A DNA stretch of 48,152 nt from JAGDXO01 sp964541025 (GTDB lineage: Archaea; Thermoplasmatota; Thermoplasmata; Thermoplasmatales; GCA-001856825), in NCBI GenBank assembly GCA_964541025.1, contig CAZIOW010000009.1, positions 1-48,152 on the forward strand. The letters run 5' to 3'. A program made the position numbers and the translations under genes. Shown here piece by piece: positions 15,853-24,657 of this stretch. The stretch's first letter is position 1. The number at the start of each line of letters is the position of its first letter. The notes below the pieces were generated by a model, which saw only the letters and a program-made list of their open reading frames with translations, did not search any database and was not told the origin of the DNA.

Positions 15853-17184
15853 ATGGATAACGACCTATTTGAAATCCTGAAAGAATTAGAAATCAAGGAT
15901 CCGGATGAACTTTTTAAAGACATTCCAGAATCTATAAGAATTAAGAGTGTTGGACTGCCGAAAGGAATGAGCGAGGATGAAGTCAGAGAAGTTGCAGGAG
16001 AATACGCGGCAATGAACAGAACCGTAAACGATTTGCACTCATTCCTGGGATTCGGAATATACAATCATTTTGTGCCAGCAGCTGTTGGGAACATAATCTC
16101 CAGAAATGAATTCATTACAGCCTATACCCCATATCAGGCAGAAATTTCTCAGGGTATAATGCAGGCATTATTTGAGTACCAGAGTATTATGGCAGAGCTT
16201 CTGCAAATGGACGTTGTTAACTCGTCACTATATGACTCATCCGCAGCCCTTGGAGAAGCCATAAGAATGATGCATAATATAACAGGAAAAAATGAATTCA
16301 TAATTCCTCAGATGATGCACAATAACAAGAAGATGGTAATAAGAAATTATGCTAAAGGGCCAGGTGTAAAGCTCATTGAGATACCATTCAATGACAAGGG
16401 AATGTTTGACCTTGAAGCCCTTAAGACTGCAATCAATGACAATACTGGAGGAGTTTACATTGAGTACCCGAATATGTTTGGCATAATAGACAGCAATGTA
16501 GGTAAAATAAGAGAGATTATTGGAGAAGATAGGATATTTATTGCGGGGGTCAATCCAATATCTCTCGGTGTTATTTCTCCACCAGGTGCATTCGATGCCG
16601 ATATAGTTGTAGGGGATGGTCAGGTTTTGGGATTGGGATTGAATTTTGGTGGTCCATTGCTTGGTGTTTTTGCAACCAAGATGAAATACATTAGAAAAAT
16701 GCCAGGGAGGATTATGGGCGCCGCAAAGGACATGAATGGAAATCCAGCATATGCTATGATTCTTCAGACAAGGGAGCAGCACATAAGGAGGGAAAAGGCA
16801 ACTTCCAATATAACAAGCAATGAAGCGTTGATGTCATTGTCTTCTCTTGTTTATCTTTCACTTTTGGGAGACTCAGGTCTCAGAAGAATAGGTGAGATCA
16901 ATATGGGGAGAACAAAGAAGCTTATGGATATGGTCAGAGAATATGGAGTCAATCTGCCCTATGACAGCTCTCCAGTCTTCAATGAATTTCTAATGAATAT
17001 CAAGGGATCAAAGACTTTTGTCAATAGGATAGCAAGGAAATTGAACCTAATCCCTGGATACTTCCTCGGCAAGGAATATGGTTTCAATAACAGAAATGAA
17101 ACTAATCTTGTTGTAAACGTAACTGAGAGGAATACGGATAAGGATTTTGAGGTATACAGAGAATTTCTTGGGAGGGTGAGCTGA
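15853..17184 (+). CDS. gcvPA: Glycine dehydrogenase (decarboxylating) subunit 1
   Basis: A 443-residue N-terminal-type half of the glycine cleavage system P-protein, which with subunit 2 decarboxylates glycine and loads the aminomethyl group on the lipoyl H-protein. Family blocks are FLGFGIYNHFVPAAV, FITAYTPYQAEISQGIMQALFEYQ, NSSLYDSSAALGEA, GQVLGLGLNFGGPLLGVFA and ILQTREQHIRREKATSNITSNEAL. The PLP lysine is in the partner subunit, as expected for the split form. The stop codon is immediately followed by the ATG of gcvPB. The T- and H-proteins are not in the window. Confidence 0.96.
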   Translation: MDNDLFEILKELEIKDPDELFKDIPESIRIKSVGLPKGMSEDEVREVAGEYAAMNRTVNDLHSFLGFGIYNHFVPAAVGNIISRNEFITAYTPYQAEISQGIMQALFEYQSIMAELLQMDVVNSSLYDSSAALGEAIRMMHNITGKNEFIIPQMMHNNKKMVIRNYAKGPGVKLIEIPFNDKGMFDLEALKTAINDNTGGVYIEYPNMFGIIDSNVGKIREIIGEDRIFIAGVNPISLGVISPPGAFDADIVVGDGQVLGLGLNFGGPLLGVFATKMKYIRKMPGRIMGAAKDMNGNPAYAMILQTREQHIRREKATSNITSNEALMSLSSLVYLSLLGDSGLRRIGEINMGRTKKLMDMVREYGVNLPYDSSPVFNEFLMNIKGSKTFVNRIARKLNLIPGYFLGKEYGFNNRNETNLVVNVTERNTDKDFEVYREFLGRVS

Positions 17185-18639
17185 ATGTACCATCAGGCAG
17201 TATTCGACGAACCATTGATAATGGAACTGAAGGGAAGGAGAACACTGAAACTGCCACATGAGGAAGAGCAATATGATCTGAACATTCCAGCAGAAATGCA
17301 AAGAAAGGAGATAGGGATAGGTGACAGGGAAGAGTTCACAGTTGTAAGGCATTATGTTAAACTCTCAGAAATGAACTTTGGAGCAGATACTGATTTCTAT
17401 CCACTGGGTTCATGCACAATGAAATACAATCCCAAGATAAACGATGAGATATCATCTCTTCCAGGATTCAAGTATTTGCATCCACTGCAGGATGAAAATG
17501 ATATCCAGGGCGCTCTAAAGCTAATGTATGAACTTGCTGAAAACCTGAAAAAAATTACAGGAATGGATGCAATAACACTGCAACCACTGGCAGGTGCGCA
17601 GGGAGAATTCACAGGTTTATCAATAGTCAGAGCATATTTTGAGGATAAGGGCGAACTTGAACAGAGGAGGGAAGTGGTTGTACCTGACTCTGCTCATGGA
17701 TCTAATCCGGCATCAGCAGCTATGGCAGGATTCGAGGCGATAGAGGTACCTTCCTATCCAGACGGAACTGTAAACATAGAAAAATTCAAGGAAGTTGTGA
17801 CAGAGAAAACGGCAGCTTTCATGATCACGAATCCCAACACCCTGGGTATTTTTGAAGACAGGATAGCTGAGATGGCTGAATATGCACATTCGAAAGGTGC
17901 TCTCCTGTATTACGATGGCGCCAATCTTAATGGTATCATGACAAAGACCAGTCCGGCAAAGATGGGATTCGATATTGTGCATCTGAATCTCCATAAGACA
18001 TTCTCCACCCCACATGGAGGAGGAGGTCCAGGTGCTGGACCTGTTGGAGTAGTTGAGAAACTGCAGGACTACCTCCCGGTTCCAATAGTTACATACGATG
18101 GAAAATACCATCTTAGCTACAACATCCCAAAAACGATAGGCAAAGTTGCAAGCTTCTATGGTAATTTTGGCGTGCTTGTAAGGGCATGGACATACATCAA
18201 AATGATGGGAGAAGAAGGACTGAGGGATGCCTGCGAGAGAGCCGTACTTAACTCAAATTATATGAGGAAGAAAATCGAGCAATTCATGCCTGTTCCTGGA
18301 AAATCATTGAAGAAACACGAGTTTGTGGCATCATCACATGATGGAAATCTTCCCAAGGCTGGGGATATTGCCAAACATCTCATCAATAAAGGGGTTCACG
18401 CACCAACTATATATTTCCCACTAATCGTCCCCGAAGCTCTAATGATAGAACCAACAGAAAGTGCTACCAAGAGGGAAATGGATAAATTTATTGAAACAGT
18501 TAAAGAGACACTTACAATGAGTCACGAAGAGCTCGAGAAAGAACCCACAAACCTTAAAATAACAAGGATAGATGACGTTGATGCCTCCAGAAATCCGAGG
18601 CCCACCTATAGGATAATGAAAATGAGCGAGAAGGTTTAA
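17185..18639 (+). CDS. gcvPB: Glycine dehydrogenase (decarboxylating) subunit 2
   Basis: A 484-residue PLP-carrying half of the P-protein. The conserved LGSCTMKYNPKIND, LQPLAGAQGEFTGL, DSAHGSNPASAAMAGFE, MITNPNTLGIFE, YYDGANLNG and the PLP-lysine block HLNLHKTFSTPHGGGGPGAG are intact. It follows gcvPA without a gap and forms a heterotetramer with it. The 3' end carries the TATA box of the downstream tRNA-Leu gene across its stop codon, so termination and tRNA initiation share a few bases. Confidence 0.97.
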   Translation: MYHQAVFDEPLIMELKGRRTLKLPHEEEQYDLNIPAEMQRKEIGIGDREEFTVVRHYVKLSEMNFGADTDFYPLGSCTMKYNPKINDEISSLPGFKYLHPLQDENDIQGALKLMYELAENLKKITGMDAITLQPLAGAQGEFTGLSIVRAYFEDKGELEQRREVVVPDSAHGSNPASAAMAGFEAIEVPSYPDGTVNIEKFKEVVTEKTAAFMITNPNTLGIFEDRIAEMAEYAHSKGALLYYDGANLNGIMTKTSPAKMGFDIVHLNLHKTFSTPHGGGGPGAGPVGVVEKLQDYLPVPIVTYDGKYHLSYNIPKTIGKVASFYGNFGVLVRAWTYIKMMGEEGLRDACERAVLNSNYMRKKIEQFMPVPGKSLKKHEFVASSHDGNLPKAGDIAKHLINKGVHAPTIYFPLIVPEALMIEPTESATKREMDKFIETVKETLTMSHEELEKEPTNLKITRIDDVDASRNPRPTYRIMKMSEKV

Positions 18640-18646
18640 ATATTTA
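18635..18646 (+). promoter_or_regulatory. TATA box of tRNA-Leu
   Basis: TTTAAATATTTA is centred about 24 bases before the first tRNA base and overlaps the TAA stop codon of gcvPB. Confidence 0.6.
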
Positions 18647-18663
18647 TTTTATTCAACCCCATA

Positions 18664-18748
18664 GCGGAGGTTGCCGAGCCTGGCCAAAGGCGACAGACTC
18701 AAGATCTGTTCCTACAGGGGTTCGCCGGTTCAAATCCGGCCCTCCGCA
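18664..18748 (+). tRNA. trnL: tRNA-Leu (anticodon CAA)
   Basis: 85 nt, class II. The acceptor GCGGAGG pairs with CCTCCGC, with discriminator A at 18748. The anticodon stem ACAGA/TCTGT holds the loop CTCAAGA, giving anticodon CAA (reads UUG). The long variable arm TCCTACAGGGGTTC and the T arm GCCGG-TTCAAAT-CCGGC are clear. No intron is needed to fold it, and CCA is not encoded. Confidence 0.95.
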
Positions 18749-18785
18749 TCATTCAGTACAGGGTATAAGGGGAAGATGTATCCAA

Positions 18786-20918
18786 ATGATGATAAGTGAT
18801 AAGAGATTAAAAGTAGCAACGATGTTAATTCTTGCAATTCTGTTATTATCAATTCCAGCCTCAGTATCCTTCACAGAAAAAAAATTGGACCAAATTGTAG
18901 AAAATAAGAGTTCCTATTATGAGATGGAATCACACGGATTCCAAGAAAACAAAGGCAATTTATCATCGGTAAATCCATTCCAATTATACACAAAGGAACC
19001 TGCACCAGTGGGTGTTACTGATTTCGGAATAGGTCCAAACGATAAACCCTATGAATATTCTACTAACTCATTCTTAGGAAATGTATATGTGAATTATCTC
19101 TCGACATATAACAGCTCTATCAATCAATCGCAAACCTGGGTATCATTTCAGCTGAATGTAAATCTTGTTTTCATTGATGGAAATGTTCCATACGTTTACT
19201 GGATCCAGAATGTTGCAGAGGTTAATACCTCAAATAATTATGTTGGTTTTGTTGATAACATCTGGAATTTTTCATCTGCTTCCTCATCCATGAATAATAG
19301 TTCAGTATCAGGTTCGGGTACCGTTACATCGGCTGGGAATACTGATTATTACTATTCAATTGCGAACCAGACCTTGAGAGGGAACGAGATTAATCTCACA
19401 GCTCCTTACAGGATTAGTCTGAATGTTACCGCAGGTGTAGGCGGCAACAATAAACCCTACGTATCATTCCTTTACAATGATGGTTACGGATGGGTCTCAT
19501 ACGACAATGTATCGTTTATCTTTGCCACCAGATTGAATTCAGAACCAGCTTTCCTTGTGGATGGATTCAATTACGAACCGACGGGTTATACTTACTATGA
19601 TGCTGAACTTATAGCAGGAGGGCCTGGAAACGGAACCAGTACTTTTGATGAAAAATCTTCTGTAGCAATGAATCTTTTATACTGGAATGGCCACAATTAT
19701 CAGGACATTCCAAACGCATACAATTTCGGTAGCAATACTGCCGAGGCTATAAGTAATGTACTTTCAGGGCTATACTACGACCCGGGCAACGGTTCCATTT
19801 TTTCTGAATTGAGGAACGGCTCTGGAAATTTGGGAATCCTTTATTACCAAAATCAGCTTTGCTCAGTCAACATTACTCTTCCAGTATATTCCGGTATTCT
19901 ATTAGTGAATGGTAGCAGGTACAGTTTTGTTGATTATGGAATCAATATAACGCTGTATCCTTCCATATATAACAACAGAAACGGCTACTATGATTTTATT
20001 TTAGAAAGTCACAGAGGCATAGTTGAGTGGGAGGAAAACATAAGCCTCCGTGCAGGGGAACATCTATCCATTGAATTAAATTTGTTCAAGGTTGAATTCG
20101 AAGAATCCGGAATACCTGCCGGGATTCAATGGTATATACATCTTTCCAACGGGATCAATTATATTGCCAATGGGAGCTTTATCTCTATAGTCCTTCCAAA
20201 TGGAAGCTATGATTATTATGTTTACATAGAAAATGATAATTCACCAATATCTCAGGGTTCATTCATTGTTGACGGCAAGAACATCACCATTGATATAACC
20301 ATAAATATAGAAAAATTTAAAGTAAATATTGTGGAAAACGGCCTTCCGAATGGAATTTTATGGTCAATTATTTTGAACTCTATAAGATTCAATTCCACCA
20401 ACACCTCAATAGAGTTATTATTACCCAATGGAACCTACAACTTCACAGTTTATCCTATCCAAGGATTCAGATCAGATATTGAGAATGGTATTCTGACCGT
20501 TAACAATTCTTATTTAACTTTCACAATCAACTGGACAGTTATTGATTACAATATCACCTTTTCAATAAAGGGCATTCCAAATGGTACAGGCTGGTATATT
20601 ATGATAAATGGTTCTCTCTTCTATGGGAAGGATTTCAATCAGACATTTTATTCAAATTCTACTGCATTTGTTTTAAGCATACCAAACGGTTCATATGCAT
20701 ACAAAATTCAAATCCCAAATGGTTTCGAGGTATCACCACAATCAGGTGTTCTGAATGTGAATGGCAGCAACTACAATATTGGAATAGAAGTAACTAAAAC
20801 AACGAATATTCAAAGTTACTCCCTGAATTCCATTTCAGAAGGCACAATTTTATTGATTGGACTGATAATAATAATTTCTGGAACAGTTTTAGCTTACATT
20901 TTTCGCAAAAGGGAGTGA
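18786..20918 (+). CDS. Thermopsin (peptidase A5) with three C-terminal repeats and a membrane anchor
   Basis: A 710-residue surface protein. A signal peptide occupies about 8-29. The thermopsin catalytic region (about 72-330) is marked by EPAPVGVTDFGIGP, YEYSTNSFLGNVYVNYLSTYN, VSFQLNVNLVF, VYWIQNVAEVN, VDNIWNFSS and YNDGYGWVSYDNVSFIF. Thermopsins are acid proteases acting outside the cell at low pH, which fits an acidophile. Residues 434-665 form three repeats starting at 434, 511 and 588, exactly 77 residues apart, each with a G(I/L)PxGxxW core and LPNGSY/IPNGSY. A C-terminal transmembrane helix (about 685-705) and RKRE anchor it. Many N-x-S/T sites suggest heavy glycosylation. The start is the first of two adjacent ATGs; an AAGGGGAAG run precedes it. 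Confidence 0.92.
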   Translation: MMISDKRLKVATMLILAILLLSIPASVSFTEKKLDQIVENKSSYYEMESHGFQENKGNLSSVNPFQLYTKEPAPVGVTDFGIGPNDKPYEYSTNSFLGNVYVNYLSTYNSSINQSQTWVSFQLNVNLVFIDGNVPYVYWIQNVAEVNTSNNYVGFVDNIWNFSSASSSMNNSSVSGSGTVTSAGNTDYYYSIANQTLRGNEINLTAPYRISLNVTAGVGGNNKPYVSFLYNDGYGWVSYDNVSFIFATRLNSEPAFLVDGFNYEPTGYTYYDAELIAGGPGNGTSTFDEKSSVAMNLLYWNGHNYQDIPNAYNFGSNTAEAISNVLSGLYYDPGNGSIFSELRNGSGNLGILYYQNQLCSVNITLPVYSGILLVNGSRYSFVDYGINITLYPSIYNNRNGYYDFILESHRGIVEWEENISLRAGEHLSIELNLFKVEFEESGIPAGIQWYIHLSNGINYIANGSFISIVLPNGSYDYYVYIENDNSPISQGSFIVDGKNITIDITINIEKFKVNIVENGLPNGILWSIILNSIRFNSTNTSIELLLPNGTYNFTVYPIQGFRSDIENGILTVNNSYLTFTINWTVIDYNITFSIKGIPNGTGWYIMINGSLFYGKDFNQTFYSNSTAFVLSIPNGSYAYKIQIPNGFEVSPQSGVLNVNGSNYNIGIEVTKTTNIQSYSLNSISEGTILLIGLIIIISGTVLAYIFRKRE
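20085..20777 (+). repeat. Three tandem 77-codon repeats in the thermopsin gene
   Basis: Units begin at about 20085, 20316 and 20547, a constant 231-base spacing. They share the order strand-G(I/L)P(A/N)G-x-x-W, a short hairpin, (L/I)PNG(S/T)Y, then a G(S/I/V)-xxV-N/D-G strand. DNA identity is low, so they are old, diverged domains, probably beta-sandwich modules between protease and membrane. Confidence 0.75.
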
Positions 20919-20938
20919 ATAAAGATGATGTAAAATGA

Positions 20939-22087
20939 TCACTCGTGTATTTTGTCCCACATTATTCTTGCCAGTTTTCCATCAAATTTGAACCTATCTA
21001 TAATATCTATGGCCCCTTCTCTCTTCTTCCTATGTTCAGTCAGGAAATTGTTTATCCTCTCAGCCAAGATTTTCTTTATTTCTCCTGTAAGCATTTTCCC
21101 TTTAGAATATTCCGACCCTATTCTTGAAATGGCATCATCGTCTTCCTCAAAGAAATAGTATAGCCACTGGTAAGGCACATCAACATCAATGTTTGCACCA
21201 AGTTTTCTATGAAGTTCCACTGTAGCCTGGCCTCCAGAAAATGCATACTTCATAATTTTCTTCTCGACTGTTTTGGGATCATCTGATAGGTATATGGCAG
21301 ATTCAGGTATTGATGAACTCATTTTACCTTCAGGCCCAGACAGAGGGGGCAGGAATTTGCTATGTATCTGTGCTGCCTTGAAGTAGCCAAGCGATTCTGC
21401 AATATCCCTCTGGAGTCTCCAGTAAGGATCCTGGTCAATTCCAGCTGGAATAAGGCATCTTTTCCTTTCAAACATCGTTGGCACTATCTGGAGAGCAGGA
21501 TAAAACATTATTCCAATATTTGAAGAATTATCAAATCCGAACGTAGCTCTAACCTCGGAGAAATTCAGTTTCTTAGCTATTTTTATTGAAAGTGGATACA
21601 TATTCTTTATGTATTCAGTATCCTGGAAAATGAAAGTTCTATCAGGATCGAATCCCACTGCAATTATATCAAGTATGTTCTGCAATGACCACTCCCTAGT
21701 CTGTTCCAGCGAATAGTCCTGATTTCTCATAAATTTTTCATCGTCAGTAATCTCTATGTAAACGTTTACATCAAATGCATCCTGCAGCCATTTGGTGAAT
21801 AGGAACGGAATAAGGTGCCCTATGTGCATCCCAAGTGAAGGCGCCCTTCCAGTATACAGAAAAAATCCTCTTCCTTCCCTGTAATCATTCAGGACGAGAT
21901 TAAGGTCCCTGTGAGAAAAAAATATACCTCTTCTCAGCATAACGTGAGGGGGCTTCTTTGCTGTTTCTTCCATATCCTTCTTAAGTTCCCCGCTTATTTT
22001 CTGCGTCCCAAATTGTTCTATCAGCTTATCATAGTCAACCTTGCCAGTAACTTCCCAGGGGGTTACATTGTAATTTTCATTAGCCAC
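20939..22087 (-). CDS. trpS: Tryptophanyl-tRNA synthetase
   Basis: A 382-residue class I synthetase of the archaeal/eukaryotic TrpRS type, which charges tRNA-Trp. The N-terminal NVTPWEVTGKVDYDKLI, the HIGH signature (SLGMHIGHLIPF), EITDDEKF, GIDQDPYWRLQRDIA and the KMSSS loop (PEGKMSSSIP) identify it. The start is GTG at 22087, because an in-frame TAG sits two codons upstream and no ATG is available before the conserved N-terminus. It converges on the thermopsin gene with a 20-base gap and is divergent from the ferritin-like gene. Confidence 0.97.
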   Translation of the reverse strand: MANENYNVTPWEVTGKVDYDKLIEQFGTQKISGELKKDMEETAKKPPHVMLRRGIFFSHRDLNLVLNDYREGRGFFLYTGRAPSLGMHIGHLIPFLFTKWLQDAFDVNVYIEITDDEKFMRNQDYSLEQTREWSLQNILDIIAVGFDPDRTFIFQDTEYIKNMYPLSIKIAKKLNFSEVRATFGFDNSSNIGIMFYPALQIVPTMFERKRCLIPAGIDQDPYWRLQRDIAESLGYFKAAQIHSKFLPPLSGPEGKMSSSIPESAIYLSDDPKTVEKKIMKYAFSGGQATVELHRKLGANIDVDVPYQWLYYFFEEDDDAISRIGSEYSKGKMLTGEIKKILAERINNFLTEHRKKREGAIDIIDRFKFDGKLARIMWDKIHE

Positions 22088-22106
22088 AGTCTATGATTAT
22101 CACAAG

Positions 22107-22119
22107 CAATAAAATAGTT
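22107..22119 (+). promoter_or_regulatory. TATA box of the EncFtn-like gene
   Basis: AATAAAATAGTTA is centred 26 bases before the ATG at 22139, indicating a leaderless mRNA in the 51-base divergent gap with trpS. Confidence 0.45.
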
Positions 22120-22138
22120 ATCTCTCAATTGTAAAGAA

Positions 22139-22468
22139 ATGGATATACAAGATTTTAAGAGTCAATTTCCCATGAATGAAATTATGCCAAGATATGAAGC
22201 AGATGAGAATATAAGTGAAAAGGTGAAGGATCTTAGTAGAGCCAGACAATCCCTTATAGAAGAAATAGAGGCAATAATGTTTTATGATGAACGCGCAGAC
22301 GTGACTTCTGACAAGGAATTAAAACATATCATGATGCACAACAGGGATGATGAAAAGGAACATTTCTCACTTATTTTGGAATATCTCAGAAGGAAGGACC
22401 CTGAGTTGGATAAGGAATTGAGGGAAAACCTCTTCAGCAGGAAAAAGATCGAAAAAATGGGAGATTGA
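22139..22468 (+). CDS. EncFtn-type ferritin-like protein without encapsulin
   Basis: A 109-residue two-helix protein matching the encapsulated-ferritin family. EEIEAIMFYDERAD followed by LKHIMMHNRDDEKEH and LEYLRRKDPELDKELRENLF is nearly the family consensus. Aligned to Rhodospirillum EncFtn, the di-iron ligands correspond to E42, E72 and H75 and the entry-site Glu residues to E41 and E44; the Trp of the active site is Phe48, and Tyr49 is kept. Such proteins form a ring of dimers with ferroxidase activity and normally sit inside encapsulin shells. Here neither adjacent gene is an encapsulin, and the C-terminus (SRKKIEKMGD) shows no encapsulin-targeting peptide. Iron oxidation or detoxification is the likely role. 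Confidence 0.85.
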   Translation: MDIQDFKSQFPMNEIMPRYEADENISEKVKDLSRARQSLIEEIEAIMFYDERADVTSDKELKHIMMHNRDDEKEHFSLILEYLRRKDPELDKELRENLFSRKKIEKMGD

Positions 22469-22479
22469 ACAATATAGAA

Positions 22480-22797
22480 TCAGGAAAGCACTGTGACAAT
22501 GAAATTAGTCGGTATTGAATCCACTGGTATCCTGGGATTTACCAGAATCCTGAAAGGGCTGTTTTTCTTTGGACAGTACCCATCTATTTCATATATAGGT
22601 ACCTTAACTGTATTTTCGCCTACTTTCTCTTCCGCTATAAAGAAATTGTAATACTTTTTTTCTTGGTTTTGGCTATTTACACTTTTCTCCATATACTCAA
22701 TTTTGACTTTGAAATTATGATTGAAATCACAGAGCGGGCACTTAACTGCATTCAGGGTTAATTCTATCTCAGGCATATATGATGATGCATTCTTCAT
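22480..22797 (-). CDS. Hypothetical protein with a CPxC motif
   Basis: Not recognised. This 105-residue soluble protein has VKCPLCDFNHNF at about 18-29 and a single later Cys in DGYCPKKNSPF, with a Pro-rich C-terminal strand region. The CPLC pair, nearby His and later Cys could form a degenerate zinc-ribbon or treble-clef site. It converges on the ferritin-like gene with 11 bases between stops and is divergent from pyruvate kinase. The ATG at 22797 is the first in-frame start. Role unknown. Confidence 0.68.
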   Translation of the reverse strand: MKNASSYMPEIELTLNAVKCPLCDFNHNFKVKIEYMEKSVNSQNQEKKYYNFFIAEEKVGENTVKVPIYEIDGYCPKKNSPFRILVNPRIPVDSIPTNFIVTVLS

Positions 22798-22857
22798 ATT
22801 TACGGATAACTGAGTGGAAATTCATGAAATTTATAAAGAAAATATATTTTATGTATC

Positions 22858-22873
22858 ATAGTATTTTATATGA
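22858..22873 (+). promoter_or_regulatory. TATA box of the pyruvate kinase gene
   Basis: An AT-rich element with the core TATTTTATAT lies 20-30 bases before the ATG at 22891, consistent with a leaderless transcript. The rest of the 93-base gap is featureless. Confidence 0.55.
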
Positions 22874-22890
22874 AGAAATCATAGTTATTC

Positions 22891-24558
22891 ATGAACAGAG
22901 CAAGATTTATAGCTACTCTTGGTCCATCATCCCTTTCTTATGAAAAAATGGAGAGAATGGTAGAACTAGGCGTAGCATCATTCAGAATAAACACCGCACA
23001 TATCGAGAAAGATTACATAAGTAAAGTAAGAAAAATAGTGGAAGAAATAAATGCAGGGAGGGGGAAGAAGAACTTTACATCAATGCTGATAGATTTAAAA
23101 GGCCCAGAGATAAGGATGTCCACTCCTGACCACACTGAAGTGAAAGTATCTCACGATAATGTTTATGATATATCTGAACAAGGGAATGCATATCTTTCCT
23201 TAAATCAGAGGGGAATACTTGAAAGCCTTTCCATGGGGGACACAATTCTCGTCAATGATGGCAGAGTTAAATTTATTGTAATATCAAAGGCAGGGGATTC
23301 ATTGAAAGTAAAGGCTGCAAATGATGGTCTTATCCACAACAACTCTAGAGTGAATGTACCAGGAAAGGTTCTGAATCTCGGAAGTCTAACTGAAAGAGAT
23401 AAGGAATTCGTTGAGGAAAGTATAAGGAACGAGGTAGGCTATTTTGCACTTTCTTTTGTGCAGGAGGCGAAAAATGTGGAAGAACTGAGAAACATGATTA
23501 TGGATTATGGAGGAGACCAGTTCATAATATCAAAGATTGAGACATCATCCGGACTTGGAAATATCGAAGGAATAATAAAAACATCTGATATGATAATGAT
23601 TGCAAGAGGTGATCTGGGAGTTGAGCTTCCACTGAAGGAAGTGACAATTATACAGAAGGAATTGATAAGAAAAGCGCATGCATACGGTATTCCATCAATA
23701 GTTGCAACCCAGATCCTGGAATCAATGGTTTCGAATGAAACTCCAACTCGGGCAGAGGTTTCTGATATCACAAATGCAATAATGGATAATGCAGATATTC
23801 TCATGCTTTCAGAAGAAACAGCTATTGGTAAGTATCCACTGGAAGCTGTGGAATATCTCAATGATGTAGTGTCATTTGTGGAGTCAAATATTACAGATTT
23901 CCAGGAACCTGAAGAGTTTCTGGGTAACAGGATAGCATTTTCATTAGCAAAATCAGCAAAAATAATTTCAAAAGACATAAATTCAAACATACTTGTGATG
24001 ACAAAGTCAGGAAACACCGTTAAAATGTTATCTGCACTAAGGCCATCGGGGAAAATTTTTGTAGTGACCCCAAATAATAAACTTGAGGAAAAATTAAGTC
24101 TTCTGAACAACGTGTATCCAATACACCTTGAAGATTACAGCGGGGATTATGACGATATTATTGAAAGAATCAAGAGAATGGATATTTTCAAGAAAGGTGA
24201 GGCACTAATAGTCACATCGGGAGAAGGATTCTTCACCTTCGGAGGGACGAATGATATAAGGGTCGAGATAATTGGACACTTCATTGGCAGGGGCTATTCA
24301 ATAGGAGAATCAGTATCAGGGAAAGTTACTACAATTCCAAATAATCCCGGGGAAATACTCGTAGCTGATAAATGCAGAGGGCTGGAAATTTCCAGAAAAT
24401 ATAAAGCTGTTATTTTCACCTGCAACCCAAATGATTCCGTTGTTAATTCCACGATGAAGGATTCGAAATGCGTTGTGAAGTTAGCAAGCTTTAAGGAAAA
24501 GGTAATCGAGGGCGATTACATTTCCATCGATTCCCGCACAGGAATCATATTCAAATGA
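22891..24558 (+). CDS. pyk: Pyruvate kinase with an extra C-terminal phosphohistidine-like domain
   Basis: Converts PEP and ADP to pyruvate and ATP. The length of 555 residues is about 80 more than the basic enzyme. The barrel has LIDLKGPEIRMS, ISKIETSSGLGN (phosphoryl-transfer Lys), MIARGDLGVELP (metal/substrate loop) and VATQILESM plus PTRAEVSDITNAI. The N-terminal KNSH-type segment is altered (FRINTAHIEKDY). After the regulatory C domain (about 340-465), residues about 475-555 (GEILVADKC ... GDYISIDSRTGIIF) resemble the mobile phosphohistidine domain of PEP synthase that is appended to Bacillus pyruvate kinases. The His-bearing segment reads NDSVVNSTMKD, so no phosphotransfer is expected. 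The next gene is a phosphate-type MFS transporter 99 bases away. Confidence 0.92.
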   Translation: MNRARFIATLGPSSLSYEKMERMVELGVASFRINTAHIEKDYISKVRKIVEEINAGRGKKNFTSMLIDLKGPEIRMSTPDHTEVKVSHDNVYDISEQGNAYLSLNQRGILESLSMGDTILVNDGRVKFIVISKAGDSLKVKAANDGLIHNNSRVNVPGKVLNLGSLTERDKEFVEESIRNEVGYFALSFVQEAKNVEELRNMIMDYGGDQFIISKIETSSGLGNIEGIIKTSDMIMIARGDLGVELPLKEVTIIQKELIRKAHAYGIPSIVATQILESMVSNETPTRAEVSDITNAIMDNADILMLSEETAIGKYPLEAVEYLNDVVSFVESNITDFQEPEEFLGNRIAFSLAKSAKIISKDINSNILVMTKSGNTVKMLSALRPSGKIFVVTPNNKLEEKLSLLNNVYPIHLEDYSGDYDDIIERIKRMDIFKKGEALIVTSGEGFFTFGGTNDIRVEIIGHFIGRGYSIGESVSGKVTTIPNNPGEILVADKCRGLEISRKYKAVIFTCNPNDSVVNSTMKDSKCVVKLASFKEKVIEGDYISIDSRTGIIFK

Positions 24559-24657
24559 TGAATTGAAAATATATATAATATATAGAGGACATTACAATAC
24601 AAAACAGATGTAAACATATATTGATTTTTTTGATAATAGTAAAGATGATAATGAATC

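Noticed and set aside
23505..24110. 201-residue minus-strand ORF inside pyruvate kinase
   Set aside because: It is fully antisense to conserved pyruvate kinase motifs, with biased composition typical of a reverse-complement shadow.
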